From Streptomyces sp. RPA4-2 (GTDB taxonomy: Bacteria > Actinomycetota > Actinomycetes > Streptomycetales > Streptomycetaceae), in assembly GCF_012273515.2 (NCBI RefSeq), contig NZ_CP050975.2, positions 9,734,001 through 9,798,000 of the forward strand: a DNA stretch of 64,000 nt, in the 5' to 3' direction. The notes beneath the pieces are model-generated. The model did not search any database, was not told the DNA's origin, and saw only the letters and a list, made by a program, of their open reading frames with translations. The translations under genes and the position numbers were made by a program. Shown in pieces: positions 1 through 7,897 of the stretch. Within the stretch, counting starts at the first letter, position 1. Each line of letters starts with the position of its first letter.

Positions 1-202
1 CGCGCGTGGTGTCGACGGCGTCGAGGAACCGGGCGAAGGCGTCCGGCCACGACTCCTCGCTCTCGTAGGAGTCCACGGCCACCCGCCAGGCGACGGATTC
101 CGGGGACGGGACAGCGGAGACCCGAAGGGGTTCGTCCGCCGCCTCCGGGAAGGTGAACGCCGGCAGTCCGTGAAACTCCTGCAGGTGGCTTCCGATGGTC
201 AT
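1..202 (-). CDS. STM4015-like leucine-rich protein, N-terminal part (runs off window)
   Basis: The 67 visible residues begin MTIGSHLQEFHGLPAF and continue with SYESEESWPDAFARFLDAVDTT. This is the N-terminus I associate with actinobacterial STM4015-family proteins, which carry leucine-rich repeats further on; those would lie outside the window. The ATG at 200-202 has a GGAG-type ribosome site just upstream on the minus strand (revcomp cgaaggagc). The gene is divergent from the 401-727 and 900-1934 genes. A damage-type promoter on this strand lies at 289-311, so the group may respond to DNA damage. The biochemical function of the family is not known to me. Family assignment is from memory of sequence pattern, not a search. 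Confidence 0.7.
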   Translation of the reverse strand, partial: MTIGSHLQEFHGLPAFTFPEAADEPLRVSAVPSPESVAWRVAVDSYESEESWPDAFARFLDAVDTTR

Positions 203-288
203 GCGCGCCCGCTCCTTCGTGCATCTGGTCGGTGGTGCGACGGTCCTGTGGTGCCTGGTGCGCGCAGACCGCATTCCCAGGTACCGGA

Positions 289-311
289 GTTCTACCAAGA
301 CCCACTGACAA
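289..311 (-). promoter_or_regulatory. RecA-NDp/PafBC-type damage promoter, minus strand
   Basis: Reading the minus strand, TTGTCAGTGGG (311-301) is followed after 6 bases by TAGAAC (294-289). This resembles the Streptomyces/mycobacterial LexA-independent DNA-damage promoter TTGTCAGTGGC-N6-TAGGGT; the last -10 base differs. It points toward the STM4015-like gene. Confidence 0.55.
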
Positions 312-329
312 CCCCGCGCGGCGGGGGAC

Positions 330-351
330 TGTCAGTGCCCGCCTCTACGGT
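330..351 (+). promoter_or_regulatory. RecA-NDp/PafBC-type damage promoter, plus strand
   Basis: TGTCAGTGCC (330-339), six bases, then TACGGT (346-351) matches the RecA-NDp consensus TTGTCAGTGGC-N6-TAGGGT. The expected start of transcription is near 358, giving a leader of about 43 nt before the ATG at 401. Its TGTCAGTG is the inverted partner of CACTGACA at 303-310, so both divergent promoters share one 35-bp inverted repeat (303-337). Confidence 0.65.
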
Positions 352-400
352 TCTCGCATGGCACATCTGGTGCCCGAAGCGTGGGGCGAAGGGGAGACGC

Positions 401-727
401 ATGTACCGGCAAGGAGATGTCCTCATGGTGCCGTTGGCACCGGACGCGGTACCCGCCGCAGTGGTCGACGCGCCGTCCGAACCGCGTGACGGCCGGGGCC
501 GGTTCGTCCTCGCGCTGGGTGAGGTCACCGGCCACGCACATGCGGTGGTGGGCCCCGGGAGGCTGATCAGAGAGGCCGGTGTGTTCGGTCCCATGCTGCT
601 GCACGTCCCGGACGGAGCGCGTGTCGTCCACGAGGAACACGCGGCGATATCCCTGCCCAAGGGCTGGTACCGGGTCGTCCGGCAGCGGGAGTACGTGCCG
701 GGTTCCGTGCGCATCGTCGCCGACTGA
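401..727 (+). CDS. Small conserved hypothetical protein next to DUF6745 gene
   Basis: 108 residues, starting MYRQGDVLMVPL. ATG 401 is chosen because AAGGGGAG precedes it and the open frame upstream carries no coding-like sequence. The core has GEVTGHAHAV near residue 50 and a C-terminal LPKGWYRVVRQREY stretch. There is no signal peptide or membrane segment. I have seen similar small proteins beside DUF6745 genes, including in phage-like settings, but no function is known to me. It lies 172 bp upstream of the DUF6745 gene on the same strand and downstream of the damage-type promoter, so co-transcription is likely. Confidence 0.75.
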   Translation: MYRQGDVLMVPLAPDAVPAAVVDAPSEPRDGRGRFVLALGEVTGHAHAVVGPGRLIREAGVFGPMLLHVPDGARVVHEEHAAISLPKGWYRVVRQREYVPGSVRIVAD

Positions 728-899
728 CGCCATGGGGGGTGCGAGCACGCGCGCAGGGCAGTGATGTACATCCGCGGGTGCTCGTCGCGGTGCCACCTCC
801 CGGTGGTGCGACACGACGAGCGTGGCGACAAGGACGGGCCGGGCGGCCGGAGCGTGATGCTTCCACGCCCGTACCGAAGGAAGTGGGAAGAGAAGGAAC

Positions 900-1934
900 A
901 TGACGGACATGGGTAGGTGGCGTGCGGTCGCGTCGGCCACGGGGGCCGCTGATCGAACCGCGGCGGAGGAGGGCGTCCGGCGCGCCTACCGGCGCGCCGG
1001 TCTGACGGGGCCCGAGCGCGTGGTGTGGGTGCGCTCTCCCCGCGAGGCGGTTCAGGTGCTCATGGGCGAGCCGGGTCCGGACGGAGTGGGGCTGACGGGC
1101 GACGAGACCGGCGCGAGCGTGCGCCACTCCGTACTGAGCGAACCCTGGGCAGCCGAACGCGAGCGACTCCACCGGCGGTTGGGGCCGCAGGGATGGAGTG
1201 GGCACTGGCATGCCACGGGCGCCGGTCTGTGGGAGTCGACCCGCGTCCTGGTCGACCGGATCCGTGCGGGAGTCGTCGAGCAGCTGGCCACCGGCAGGCA
1301 GGAGGAGACCCGGATCCGGCTCCTGCTGCTCGACGCCGCGCTCGGGCAGCACGACGCGGCCTGGCTGTCCGCGTTCGACACGGAACCCTCGGGCGCGCTG
1401 GGCGGTCCCGCCATGGTGGCCGGCGCGGCCGGCTGGTGGTGGCCCTACGAGCGGGTGGCGGTCATCTGCGAGCGGCCCACGGCGCTCCACCGCGACGAGG
1501 CGGGCCGTCTCGACCGAGGCGACGGACCGGCGCTCGGATACGAGGACGGTTTCGAGCTGTACGCCTGGCGTGGCATGCCCGTTCCGGGCGAGTTCCTCGA
1601 CGAGCTGGCCTCGCTCGACCCGCGGCGCATCCGTGACGAGGAGAACGCCGAACTCCGCCGAGTGATGCTGGAGTTCTACGGCTACGACCGGTATCTCGCG
1701 GAGTCGGGCGCGGTTCCCGTGCACCGGGACGAGACCGGAATCCTGTGGCGGCTCGAACTTCCCGGGGACGAGGACGTGGTGATGGTGGAGGTCGTCAACT
1801 CCACTCCCGAGCCGGACGGTACGAGCCGTACGTACTGGCTGCGCGTCCCGCCGTCGACGCGCACGGCCCGTGAGGGGGTCGCCTGGACGTTCGGCATCGC
1901 GGCCGAGGTCTACCAGCCGCTCCGGCAGACATGA
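900..1934 (+). CDS. DUF6745-type protein
   Basis: 344 residues. The C-terminal third has the features I recall for DUF6745: a WRGMPVP motif, a long RRVMLEFYG(Y)DRYL helix, VVNSTPEPDG, and the closing TAREGVAWTFG segment. No signal peptide or transmembrane helix is evident. ATG 900 follows GAAGGAAC. The gene is third in a divergent group with the 401-727 gene and the STM4015-like gene, and all three sit around one inverted-repeat promoter pair of DNA-damage type. Molecular function is unknown. The family assignment is from memory and fairly strong at the C-terminus, weak in the N-terminal 170 residues. Confidence 0.75.
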   Translation: MTDMGRWRAVASATGAADRTAAEEGVRRAYRRAGLTGPERVVWVRSPREAVQVLMGEPGPDGVGLTGDETGASVRHSVLSEPWAAERERLHRRLGPQGWSGHWHATGAGLWESTRVLVDRIRAGVVEQLATGRQEETRIRLLLLDAALGQHDAAWLSAFDTEPSGALGGPAMVAGAAGWWWPYERVAVICERPTALHRDEAGRLDRGDGPALGYEDGFELYAWRGMPVPGEFLDELASLDPRRIRDEENAELRRVMLEFYGYDRYLAESGAVPVHRDETGILWRLELPGDEDVVMVEVVNSTPEPDGTSRTYWLRVPPSTRTAREGVAWTFGIAAEVYQPLRQT

Positions 1935-2004
1935 GCCGACTCGCTCGCCGGCCTTCCTGAGTGTGCCGCAAGCCGTCCGCGACCGGTGGGACGGCCCTCG
2001 CCGG

Positions 2005-2964
2005 TCAGTCGTCGGGGCGCACGCGACGCCGGGACGGCTCGCCGGCGGTCGCCTGCGGCGTCCGGGTGCGGAGGCGGCGCAGCATCCGGGCGTCCTCGAA
2101 GCCCACCTGCCGGGCCGCCGACTCCGCTGTGGCGCCATGATCGATCAGGTGCTCGGCGCGTTCGACCCGAAGCGTCTGCTGGTAGCGCAGCGGGGTCAGA
2201 CCGCCGGTGGCACGGTGGAAGAGCCGGGTCAGGGTGCGCTCGCTGACGCCCGCGCCCGCGGCCAGGCGCGCGAGCGGCAGCGGTTCGGTGAATCGCGCGT
2301 CGATGACGTCCTGGACGCGGTGGACGGCGTCGTCCAGGTGGGACCGGTGCCGCAGCATGGCACTGGCCTGGGGCTCGTGGCCGTTGCGGCGGGCGTACAC
2401 GACCATGTCCCTGGCCACCTGGGCGGCGAGCGCCGGGCCATGGCGGACGGCCAGCAGGTGCAGCGCGAGGTCGATGCCGCTCGCGATGCCCGCCGAGGTC
2501 ACCACCCGGTCGTCGGTCGTGAACAGCACGTCCCGTACCACGAGGGCTCGGGGATGACGGGCGGCCAGTTCGTCCTGGTGGTCGTGGTGCGTGGTGCACC
2601 TGCGCCCGTCCAGCAGTCCGGCCCGGCCGAGCGCCTCCGCCCCGGCGCACACGCTGGCGACGGTGCCCCCGGCGGCATGGTGGTCGCGCAGCCATTCCGA
2701 CCCGGCGTGGCTCAGTGCCGGCCCGCCGCCCAAGGTCCGCGTCCGCCAGCCCGGCACCACTGTCAGGTCGTCGGCGCTCGGCTTCGGCCACCGGGTCCGC
2801 GCGATCAGGGGCAGACCCTGGGCGCTGAGCACCTGCTCACGCTCGGCGACGTACTCGATGCGGTAGGGCTGCCCGAAGTCCGCCGCGGTGCTGAAGACCT
2901 GTGCCGGTCCGGCCAGGTCGAGGAGGTGGACGCCGGGCAGCAGGACGAAGACGACGAGGCTCAC
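2005..2964 (-). CDS. GlxA family transcriptional regulator (DJ-1/PfpI + AraC HTH)
   Basis: 319 residues. The N-terminal half (about 1-170) is a DJ-1/PfpI-like amidotransferase fold, with a nucleophile-elbow-like ASVCAGAEALG containing a cysteine. The C-terminal part (about 215-305) holds two AraC helix-turn-helices, including LARLAAGAGVSERTLTRLFHRATG and YQQTLRVERAEHLI. This is the architecture of GlxA-type cytoplasmic regulators. The GTG start at 2964 overlaps the stop of the isochorismatase (GTGA), so the two are translationally coupled and it probably controls that enzyme or responds to its substrate. The ligand is unknown. Confidence 0.88.
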   Translation of the reverse strand: MSLVVFVLLPGVHLLDLAGPAQVFSTAADFGQPYRIEYVAEREQVLSAQGLPLIARTRWPKPSADDLTVVPGWRTRTLGGGPALSHAGSEWLRDHHAAGGTVASVCAGAEALGRAGLLDGRRCTTHHDHQDELAARHPRALVVRDVLFTTDDRVVTSAGIASGIDLALHLLAVRHGPALAAQVARDMVVYARRNGHEPQASAMLRHRSHLDDAVHRVQDVIDARFTEPLPLARLAAGAGVSERTLTRLFHRATGGLTPLRYQQTLRVERAEHLIDHGATAESAARQVGFEDARMLRRLRTRTPQATAGEPSRRRVRPDD

Positions 2965-3512
2965 GCCTTCGAGGGTGCCAGCTCCGACTCCAGTTCGGCC
3001 ACCGTGGTGATCCGGGCGAACCGGTCGCGCAGGACCGCCTCGGTGCGCTCGATGATCGCCTCGGCGCTGAGACCGCCTATGGGGTTGGTGGTGGTGGCGT
3101 CGGTGACGAAGACCATCCGGTACCCGAGATCGCTGCCGACCCGGGTCGTGGTCTCCACGCACTGCTCGGTACGGATTCCGCAGACCACCAGTTCGCGCAC
3201 CCCCGCCTCGGTCAGCAGCTGCTGCAGGTTGGTGGTGGTGAAAGCGTTGTGGGAGGTCTTGTACAGGACCGGCTCGCCCGGCTCCGGGCGATCCAGCTCC
3301 TCCAACAGACGGACATGCCCCTGCGCGGGATCGAACACGTCGCCGCTGCCCGGCTCGGAGTGCAGGACCCAGACGACGAGGTCGCCGTTGGCCCGGGCGA
3401 GGCCGACCAGCCGGTTCACCGGTTCGGCGATCCTCGGATGGGCGATCTGCTTCCACAGCGGGCGGGCCCGGAAGGACTCCTGGACATCGATGACGATCAG
3501 CGCTCTGCTCAT
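2961..3512 (-). CDS. Isochorismatase-family cysteine hydrolase
   Basis: 183 residues. The expected catalytic triad is visible: Asp9 in ALIVIDVQ, Lys85 in VLYKTSHNAF and Cys118 in RTEQCVETT, followed by the usual cis-peptide-like turn. Family members hydrolyse isochorismate, nicotinamide or carbamoyl groups; nothing here fixes the substrate. The N-terminus MSRALIVIDVQESF is complete from ATG 3512. It is the first gene of a two-gene unit, and its stop overlaps the start of the GlxA-type regulator by four bases. Cytoplasmic. Confidence 0.88.
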   Translation of the reverse strand: MSRALIVIDVQESFRARPLWKQIAHPRIAEPVNRLVGLARANGDLVVWVLHSEPGSGDVFDPAQGHVRLLEELDRPEPGEPVLYKTSHNAFTTTNLQQLLTEAGVRELVVCGIRTEQCVETTTRVGSDLGYRMVFVTDATTTNPIGGLSAEAIIERTEAVLRDRFARITTVAELESELAPSKA

Positions 3513-3602
3513 GCCATCGATAGTGACCTGGAACGACGCCCGAACCGCAGACCCGATCCGGGCCGGTACCGGAACGATCCGGTCACGCATGCCGGACCGC
3601 GT

Positions 3603-3640
3603 GCCGCGTGCCGCGTGCTCCGAATCTTGCGGCACGCGGC
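3603..3640 (-). terminator. Hairpin downstream of the ParA-like operon
   Basis: GCCGCGTGCCGC (3603-3614) pairs perfectly with GCGGCACGCGGC (3629-3640) across a 14-nt loop. It sits just beyond the stop at 3662 of the minus-strand ParA unit. Confidence 0.55.
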
Positions 3641-3661
3641 AGGCAGGACGCAGTACGCGCC

Positions 3662-3886
3662 TTACGGGTTGTTTCTCAGGGGACGCAGTACGGCGGCGCC
3701 GACACGCATGAGCGCGGACACGGGCGGCCCCATCCATCGGTTCAGCTCGCGCGGCACGGCGGGATCGACCTCGATGGTCAACCGGATGTACCGGGCGTCC
3801 AGCTGAGTGACCTTGAGCGGGCGGGGAGAGGTGGCGCCGGGTTCACGCTGGAGCGCCGCCCGGTAGGTGTCCTTGCGCTGGTTCAC
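3662..3886 (-). CDS. Small hypothetical protein coupled to ParA-like ATPase
   Basis: 74 residues from a GTG start at 3886 that overlaps the ParA-like stop (GTGA), a strong sign of translational coupling. It has a basic N-terminus (NQRKDTYRAALQ), then LDARYIRLTIEVDPAVPRELNRWM and a hydrophobic or basic tail ending RPLRNNP. There is no clear helix-turn-helix or ribbon-helix-helix, so it is not an obvious ParB. It may be the DNA-binding or adaptor partner of the ATPase; that is inference from position only. Confidence 0.7.
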   Translation of the reverse strand: MNQRKDTYRAALQREPGATSPRPLKVTQLDARYIRLTIEVDPAVPRELNRWMGPPVSALMRVGAAVLRPLRNNP

Positions 3887-4518
3887 GCTTTGTCCTGCCG
3901 TTTGATGAGTTCGTCTGCGAGGTCCATGTAGGCCGAGCCCTTGACGTCGACCGCGCTGCCGAAGGACTGGGAGTACAGGTCGAGTCGTGGAATATGGGTG
4001 GCCAGGACGTCGAAGCCCCGTTCGGTGAGAGCCTCGCGGGCGTCGGCGTCGGGCCCGGTGCGCGTCGCGTCGGGACGGTTGGTGCGGTTCAGCAGGACAG
4101 CGGCGCGAGCCGGCTGGGCGCGCAGCGACTGCACGTCCCTCATCTCGCCGCCGATGGGTGCCATGCGGTCCAGCTCGATGGGCGCCGGGGTCAGTGGCAC
4201 GATCCAGTCGCTCGCGTACCTCATGATGCTGCGCGCGATGTGCGCGTGATCCTCCAGCTGGGGGGCGTCGAACACCACGGCCTGCCGGTTGCCGAGGAAG
4301 TCGTTCACGCGCCGGTGGACGTCCCCCACCGGAAAGGCGATCACGGGAAACGGGAAGCCCCCCGCCAGTTCGCTCCAGCGCAGAGCGGAGGAGGCGGGGT
4401 CGCTGTCCACCAACAGTGGGGAGACGCCCAGCTCGTGCAGCGCGTGGGCCAGCCAGACCGCGCTGGTCGTCTTTCCCACTCCGGGTTTGAGATTCACAAA
4501 GGCATAGCTCAGCGTCAC
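3883..4518 (-). CDS. ParA-like (MinD/Mrp-type) Walker ATPase, orphan
   Basis: 211 residues. It has a deviant Walker A, NLKPGVGKTTS (about 10-19), then LLVDSDPASSALRW (switch I-like), a VVFDAPQ Walker B-like strand near 80, and LLNRTNRPDATRT. These mark ParA-family ATPases like those I recall from Streptomyces as cargo- or plasmid-partition proteins. GTG 4518 gives the usual TLSYAFVNLKPG start; a TTG at 4527 is the alternative. No ribosome site is obvious, but TAGCGT lies 8 bases before the GTG, so the message may be nearly leaderless. No ParB neighbour is present. The only partner is the coupled 74-residue protein. Confidence 0.85.
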   Translation of the reverse strand: MTLSYAFVNLKPGVGKTTSAVWLAHALHELGVSPLLVDSDPASSALRWSELAGGFPFPVIAFPVGDVHRRVNDFLGNRQAVVFDAPQLEDHAHIARSIMRYASDWIVPLTPAPIELDRMAPIGGEMRDVQSLRAQPARAAVLLNRTNRPDATRTGPDADAREALTERGFDVLATHIPRLDLYSQSFGSAVDVKGSAYMDLADELIKRQDKA

Positions 4519-4758
4519 AGGGCGCAACGCTAGTGGCCCCGATCGGCAGGCTGCCGTCGGCGCGGCGGATATCGGCTTCTTTCACCCTGTGGTGGCATGA
4601 ATCATTCTTAGGGCCTAACGCCGACCGTGGGCGGCGAAGGTCTCTTCGCTCGATCTCCGTGAGGGCGCCGAGTCCGCCGTGGGGTGACCGTCACGGCCCG
4701 GTGTCCCTTCGGTAACCCCCCTCACACGACGCACATATGGCGTGCAAGGATGCGGATT

Positions 4759-4775
4759 CCGGTAGAGAGTACCGG
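4759..4775. promoter_or_regulatory. Inverted repeat upstream of secreted amidase gene
   Basis: CCGGTA (4759-4764) and TACCGG (4770-4775) are separated by 5 bases, 18 bases before the TTG start at 4793. It may be an operator or a leader hairpin. Confidence 0.35.
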
Positions 4776-4792
4776 CGTAGAGGGGAACATCA

Positions 4793-5971
4793 TTGAAAAC
4801 AAGGAAACTGAGCCGTAAGCGGAGACGGGCGACCATAGTCACGGCGGCGGCCGCCTCGGTCGTCGCCGGCGCGGCTCTGCTGCCCAACTGGAGTGCGGGC
4901 GCGGCGAGTGTCGCCGACGACCCCACGGTCGACGCGTCGACCAAGGCCACCTTCCAGCGGCTGGCGGACGCGGTCTTCACCGACCGTACGGACGCCCTGG
5001 TCGACAACGGGAAGAGCAAGCAGACGCCCAAGGCGTCCCGGTTCTCCGGCGACGTGCGGCTGTCCTCCACGCAGTCGCGGGACGAGAACGCCGCGCTGTC
5101 GCAGCTGCGGGGCCGCAAGTCCCGTCTGGCGTCGCTCGGCGAGAAGTACAGCTCGGCCAACACGAGCGTCTCGCTGGACCGTACGCGGGTGAAGGGTCGC
5201 CACGCCACGGTCGCCGTCACCGAGACCACGACCCTGACGTACAAGAAGGTCCAGGGTGGCGAGCCGAAGACCACGGGCTTCCAGGCGCACCACGAGCTGA
5301 CGTTCAAGGCCGACCACAAGGGCGACTGGCAGCTGACCAACGTCCGTGACACCGATGACGGCGTCGCGGTCAACCAGGTCGCCAGCCCGCAGGTCGCCAA
5401 GCCGGCCACCGCCGCCGACGACGCTCCGCCGGAGGCGACCCGCTCGGCCATCACGTTGCCGGCACCGGCGAAGGCGAAGAACTTCTCCGCCACCGGTTAC
5501 GACTACAAGGCCATGGCGGCGTACGCGGCGAAGTACTGGAACAAGTACAACCCGGACTACCCGGACTTCAACGGTCAGGGTGCCGGTGGTGACTGCACCA
5601 ACTTCGTCAGCCAGTCCCTGAAGGCCGGCGGCTGGAAGCACGTCCCCGGCTACACGAACGACTTCCACAAGTGGTTCGGCAACGCCGACATCCAGTCGGA
5701 CTCGTTCGTCGGGGTCAACGAGTTCTCGTGGTTCGCCCTGTCGTCCAAGCGGGTCACCAGCCTCGCCAACGTCTACCAGCTGGACGTCGGTGACGTGCTG
5801 CAGATGGACTTCAACAAGGACGGCGAGAAGGACCACAGCATGATCGTCACGTCCCGCAGCTCGCAGGGCGTGCCGTACGTGTCGTACCACTCCACCAACA
5901 CCTACAACAGGTCGGTGGCGAGCATCATCGCGTCGTACCCGAACGCGGCGTACTACGCGTACCGCACCTGA
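4793..5971 (+). CDS. Secreted amidase-domain protein (Amidase_6-like)
   Basis: 392 residues. A twin-basic N-terminus (KTRKLSRKRRR), a hydrophobic stretch near 14-30 and AGAAS give a signal peptide. Residues 45-200 form a lipocalin-like or NTF2-like spacer with no clear family. The C-terminal 150 residues match the putative amidase domain of Gram-positive secreted proteins: a YDYKAMAAYAAKYWNKYN entry, catalytic-looking GGDCTNFVSQ (Cys268), and DHSMIVT (His) followed by YHST. The probable role is hydrolysis of an amide in wall peptide or protein outside the cell; the substrate is not known. The TTG start at 4793 follows GAGGGGA at proper spacing. A terminator follows at 5991. Confidence 0.85.
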   Translation: MKTRKLSRKRRRATIVTAAAASVVAGAALLPNWSAGAASVADDPTVDASTKATFQRLADAVFTDRTDALVDNGKSKQTPKASRFSGDVRLSSTQSRDENAALSQLRGRKSRLASLGEKYSSANTSVSLDRTRVKGRHATVAVTETTTLTYKKVQGGEPKTTGFQAHHELTFKADHKGDWQLTNVRDTDDGVAVNQVASPQVAKPATAADDAPPEATRSAITLPAPAKAKNFSATGYDYKAMAAYAAKYWNKYNPDYPDFNGQGAGGDCTNFVSQSLKAGGWKHVPGYTNDFHKWFGNADIQSDSFVGVNEFSWFALSSKRVTSLANVYQLDVGDVLQMDFNKDGEKDHSMIVTSRSSQGVPYVSYHSTNTYNRSVASIIASYPNAAYYAYRT

Positions 5972-5990
5972 GCGGTCTGATTTCTGAGCG

Positions 5991-6016
5991 GGAGCCGGCC
6001 CTCAGGGTCCGGCTCC
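5991..6016 (+). terminator. Transcription terminator hairpin
   Basis: GGAGCCGG...CCGGCTCC forms a stem with one bulge and is followed by TTGCTCT, 20 bases after the amidase stop. It also faces the end of the convergent NHL gene. Confidence 0.65.
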
Positions 6017-6077
6017 TTGCTCTGTCGGCAACCCGACCACGATGGTCCGGCTCGTCGCTCTGCCGGTGGTTCCGTGG

Positions 6078-7031
6078 TCAGTACCGGCCGGGGCGACCGC
6101 CCGTCGGCGGGAACGCGAGGCCGGTCGGTGTGTTGAGCCCCGTGGACGGCAGCGTGACCTGTCCGCCGCCCGTCTCCCGGACCCTTACCACCCGGTTGTT
6201 GAAACCGTCGGCCACGTAGAGGCCGCCGTGGCAGTCGAGCGCGAGCCCCAGCGGGTCGCTCAGACCGGTGACGGGAACCGTGCGCTGCCTGCCACTGCCC
6301 GCGGACACCCTCACCACGCGGTTGTTGCCGCTGTCGGAGATGAACAGGTCCCCCGCGGCGTTCAGCGCCAGCCCGGTGGGTTGGGAGAGGCCGACGGTGG
6401 GCACGGTGGTCTGGCCGCTCCCGTGCGCGGACACCCTGACGATCCGGTCGTTGACGAAGTCGGAGATGTACAGGTCTCCGTCGGGGGCCAGCGCCAGTCC
6501 CCAGGGATGCAGCAGTCCCGTGGTGGGGACGGTCGTCTGACCGCTGCCGTCAGCGGGTACCTTCACCACCCGGTCGTTGAAGCTGTCCGCGATGTAGAGG
6601 TTGCCGACCGCGTCCGCGGCGAGCCCCAGCGGGCGCGACAGGTCGGTGGTGGGCACGGTGGACTGGTCACCGCCCCTCGGCGGCAGCTTCACCACCCGGT
6701 TGTTGCCCGTGTCGGAGACATAGAGGTCGCCTGCGCCGTCCCAGGCCAGACCGGTCGGACGCACCAGGACGTCGAGCGGGACGGTCCGCTGACCGCTACT
6801 GTCCGAGGGCAGTCTCACCACCCGGTTGTTGCCGTAGTCGGACACGTACAGCGGCGGACGGGACTGCGGGCGCACGTCACCGGCCGACGCCGCGTCCGCC
6901 GGTCCCATCGGCACCGCACAGAGCATCAGAAGGCCTGTCACGGCGGCCAGTTGCCGGGTCCACCTCCGTCTCGCGCGGTCGGCGGGGGCCGAGTGCGCGC
7001 GCGTTCGTGATCCTGCCGTGGTGCGTTCCAC
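6078..7031 (-). CDS. Secreted NHL-repeat beta-propeller protein
   Basis: 317 residues. A signal peptide is present (RARRRWTRQ, hydrophobic LAAVTGLLMLCAVPM, cleavage near PADAAS). From about residue 60 there are six tandem blade units of roughly 42 residues, each with (L/Y)Y(V/I)(S/A)D..NNRVV(R/K)(L/V) and (T)VP...L..P.GLA. This is the six-bladed propeller found in the extracellular sensor part of PknD kinases, but here without kinase or membrane anchor. It is probably a binding scaffold at the cell surface; the ligand is unknown. GTG 7031 is the start, and no strong ribosome site is visible. Confidence 0.85.
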   Translation of the reverse strand: MERTTAGSRTRAHSAPADRARRRWTRQLAAVTGLLMLCAVPMGPADAASAGDVRPQSRPPLYVSDYGNNRVVRLPSDSSGQRTVPLDVLVRPTGLAWDGAGDLYVSDTGNNRVVKLPPRGGDQSTVPTTDLSRPLGLAADAVGNLYIADSFNDRVVKVPADGSGQTTVPTTGLLHPWGLALAPDGDLYISDFVNDRIVRVSAHGSGQTTVPTVGLSQPTGLALNAAGDLFISDSGNNRVVRVSAGSGRQRTVPVTGLSDPLGLALDCHGGLYVADGFNNRVVRVRETGGGQVTLPSTGLNTPTGLAFPPTGGRPGRY

Positions 7032-7368
7032 GACTCACCCACCTGTTCTGGACGGTCGGCCCGTTGCCGTACCGACCCGCGGAGACGGTCGGTGCCGACC
7101 CACGTCGTGGAGCGGCGCCGCTGGTGCGACGGGCGGACCCCCAAGGGCGGCACAGCCGTCCGCCGCCTGCTCCGCCCGTCAACCGCCGACCCTAGGAAGA
7201 GCGGTGCCGAGAGGTGCGGGAGCCACGCCACCGGCCCGCGCGGCGGCCACTCCAATGCCGGTGAACCCGGACGCCGCAATACCCGGCGTGCACCTGGTGC
7301 GGGCCGGGGGCCGGGGCTTCGTGATCCGCCCCGGTCGGCGTCCGATTCGGGGCAATTACACTGTGTCC
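7032..7368. other. Intergenic region between NHL protein and MarR gene
   Basis: A 337-bp divergent spacer. I see no convincing gene in it. The only supported element is the TACACT -10 box next to the MarR start. Confidence 0.5.
7357..7362 (+). promoter_or_regulatory. -10 box of leaderless MarR promoter
   Basis: TACACT is followed by exactly six bases and then ATG 7369, placing +1 at the start codon. The same TACACTGTGT(C/T)CATG context precedes the paralogue at 23683. Confidence 0.6.
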
Positions 7369-7827
7369 ATGACTGACGCGACGACGCCCGAGCCCCTCAA
7401 CCCCGACGAGGAGGCGTTCATCCGGGCTCTGGGGCGGGTGATGGCCTTCCTGCCTCGTGTCGTCGACGCGGACATGCTCTCGGAACAGCAGATGACCACA
7501 TCCGAGTACATGGTGATGGTGCACCTCTCCGAAGCACCGGACAGCCAGCTGCGGATGAGTGAGCTGGCCAACGAGTGCGGGCTCTCCCTGAGCGGCATGA
7601 CCAGAATCGTGAATCGCCTGGAAGCCCAGTCGCTCGTCCTGCGGGTGAAGTCCCCCGAGGACGGCCGGGCATGGCTCGCCGTCCTCACCAGCTCGGGATG
7701 GACGCGGTTGAAGCAGACGTGGCCCACGAACCTCGCCAGTGTGCGGCGGCACGTCTTCTCCCGCCTGGAGGGGTGTGACGTGGCCGCGGCCACCCGGGTG
7801 CTCGACCGCATCACGTCGGACCTCTGA
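7369..7827 (+). CDS. MarR family transcriptional regulator
   Basis: 152 residues with a winged helix. The recognition region is SELANECGLSLSGMTRIVNRLEAQSLV (about 65-92), followed by a DGRAW wing and a C-terminal dimer helix ending RRHVFSRLEGCD. It is closely similar along its whole length to the regulator at 23683-24150, sharing for example MVHLSEAPDSQLRMS and WPTNLAS. ATG 7369 is preceded by no ribosome site but by a -10 box six bases upstream, so the transcript is probably leaderless. It is convergent with the LLM/FMN reductase operon downstream. The effector is unknown. Confidence 0.88.
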   Translation: MTDATTPEPLNPDEEAFIRALGRVMAFLPRVVDADMLSEQQMTTSEYMVMVHLSEAPDSQLRMSELANECGLSLSGMTRIVNRLEAQSLVLRVKSPEDGRAWLAVLTSSGWTRLKQTWPTNLASVRRHVFSRLEGCDVAAATRVLDRITSDL

Positions 7828-7873
7828 GGATCCACGGCCCGACACGTTGTGCCGCGGGCGCGGGCCCGTATCC

Positions 7874-7890
7874 GGCGGGCCTCGCCCGCC
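7874..7890. terminator. Short hairpin between convergent genes
   Basis: GGCGGGC-CTC-GCCCGCC lies between the MarR stop and the end of the minus-strand FMN reductase. It is GC-rich and has no T-run. Confidence 0.45.
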
Positions 7891-7897
7891 CCCACGG

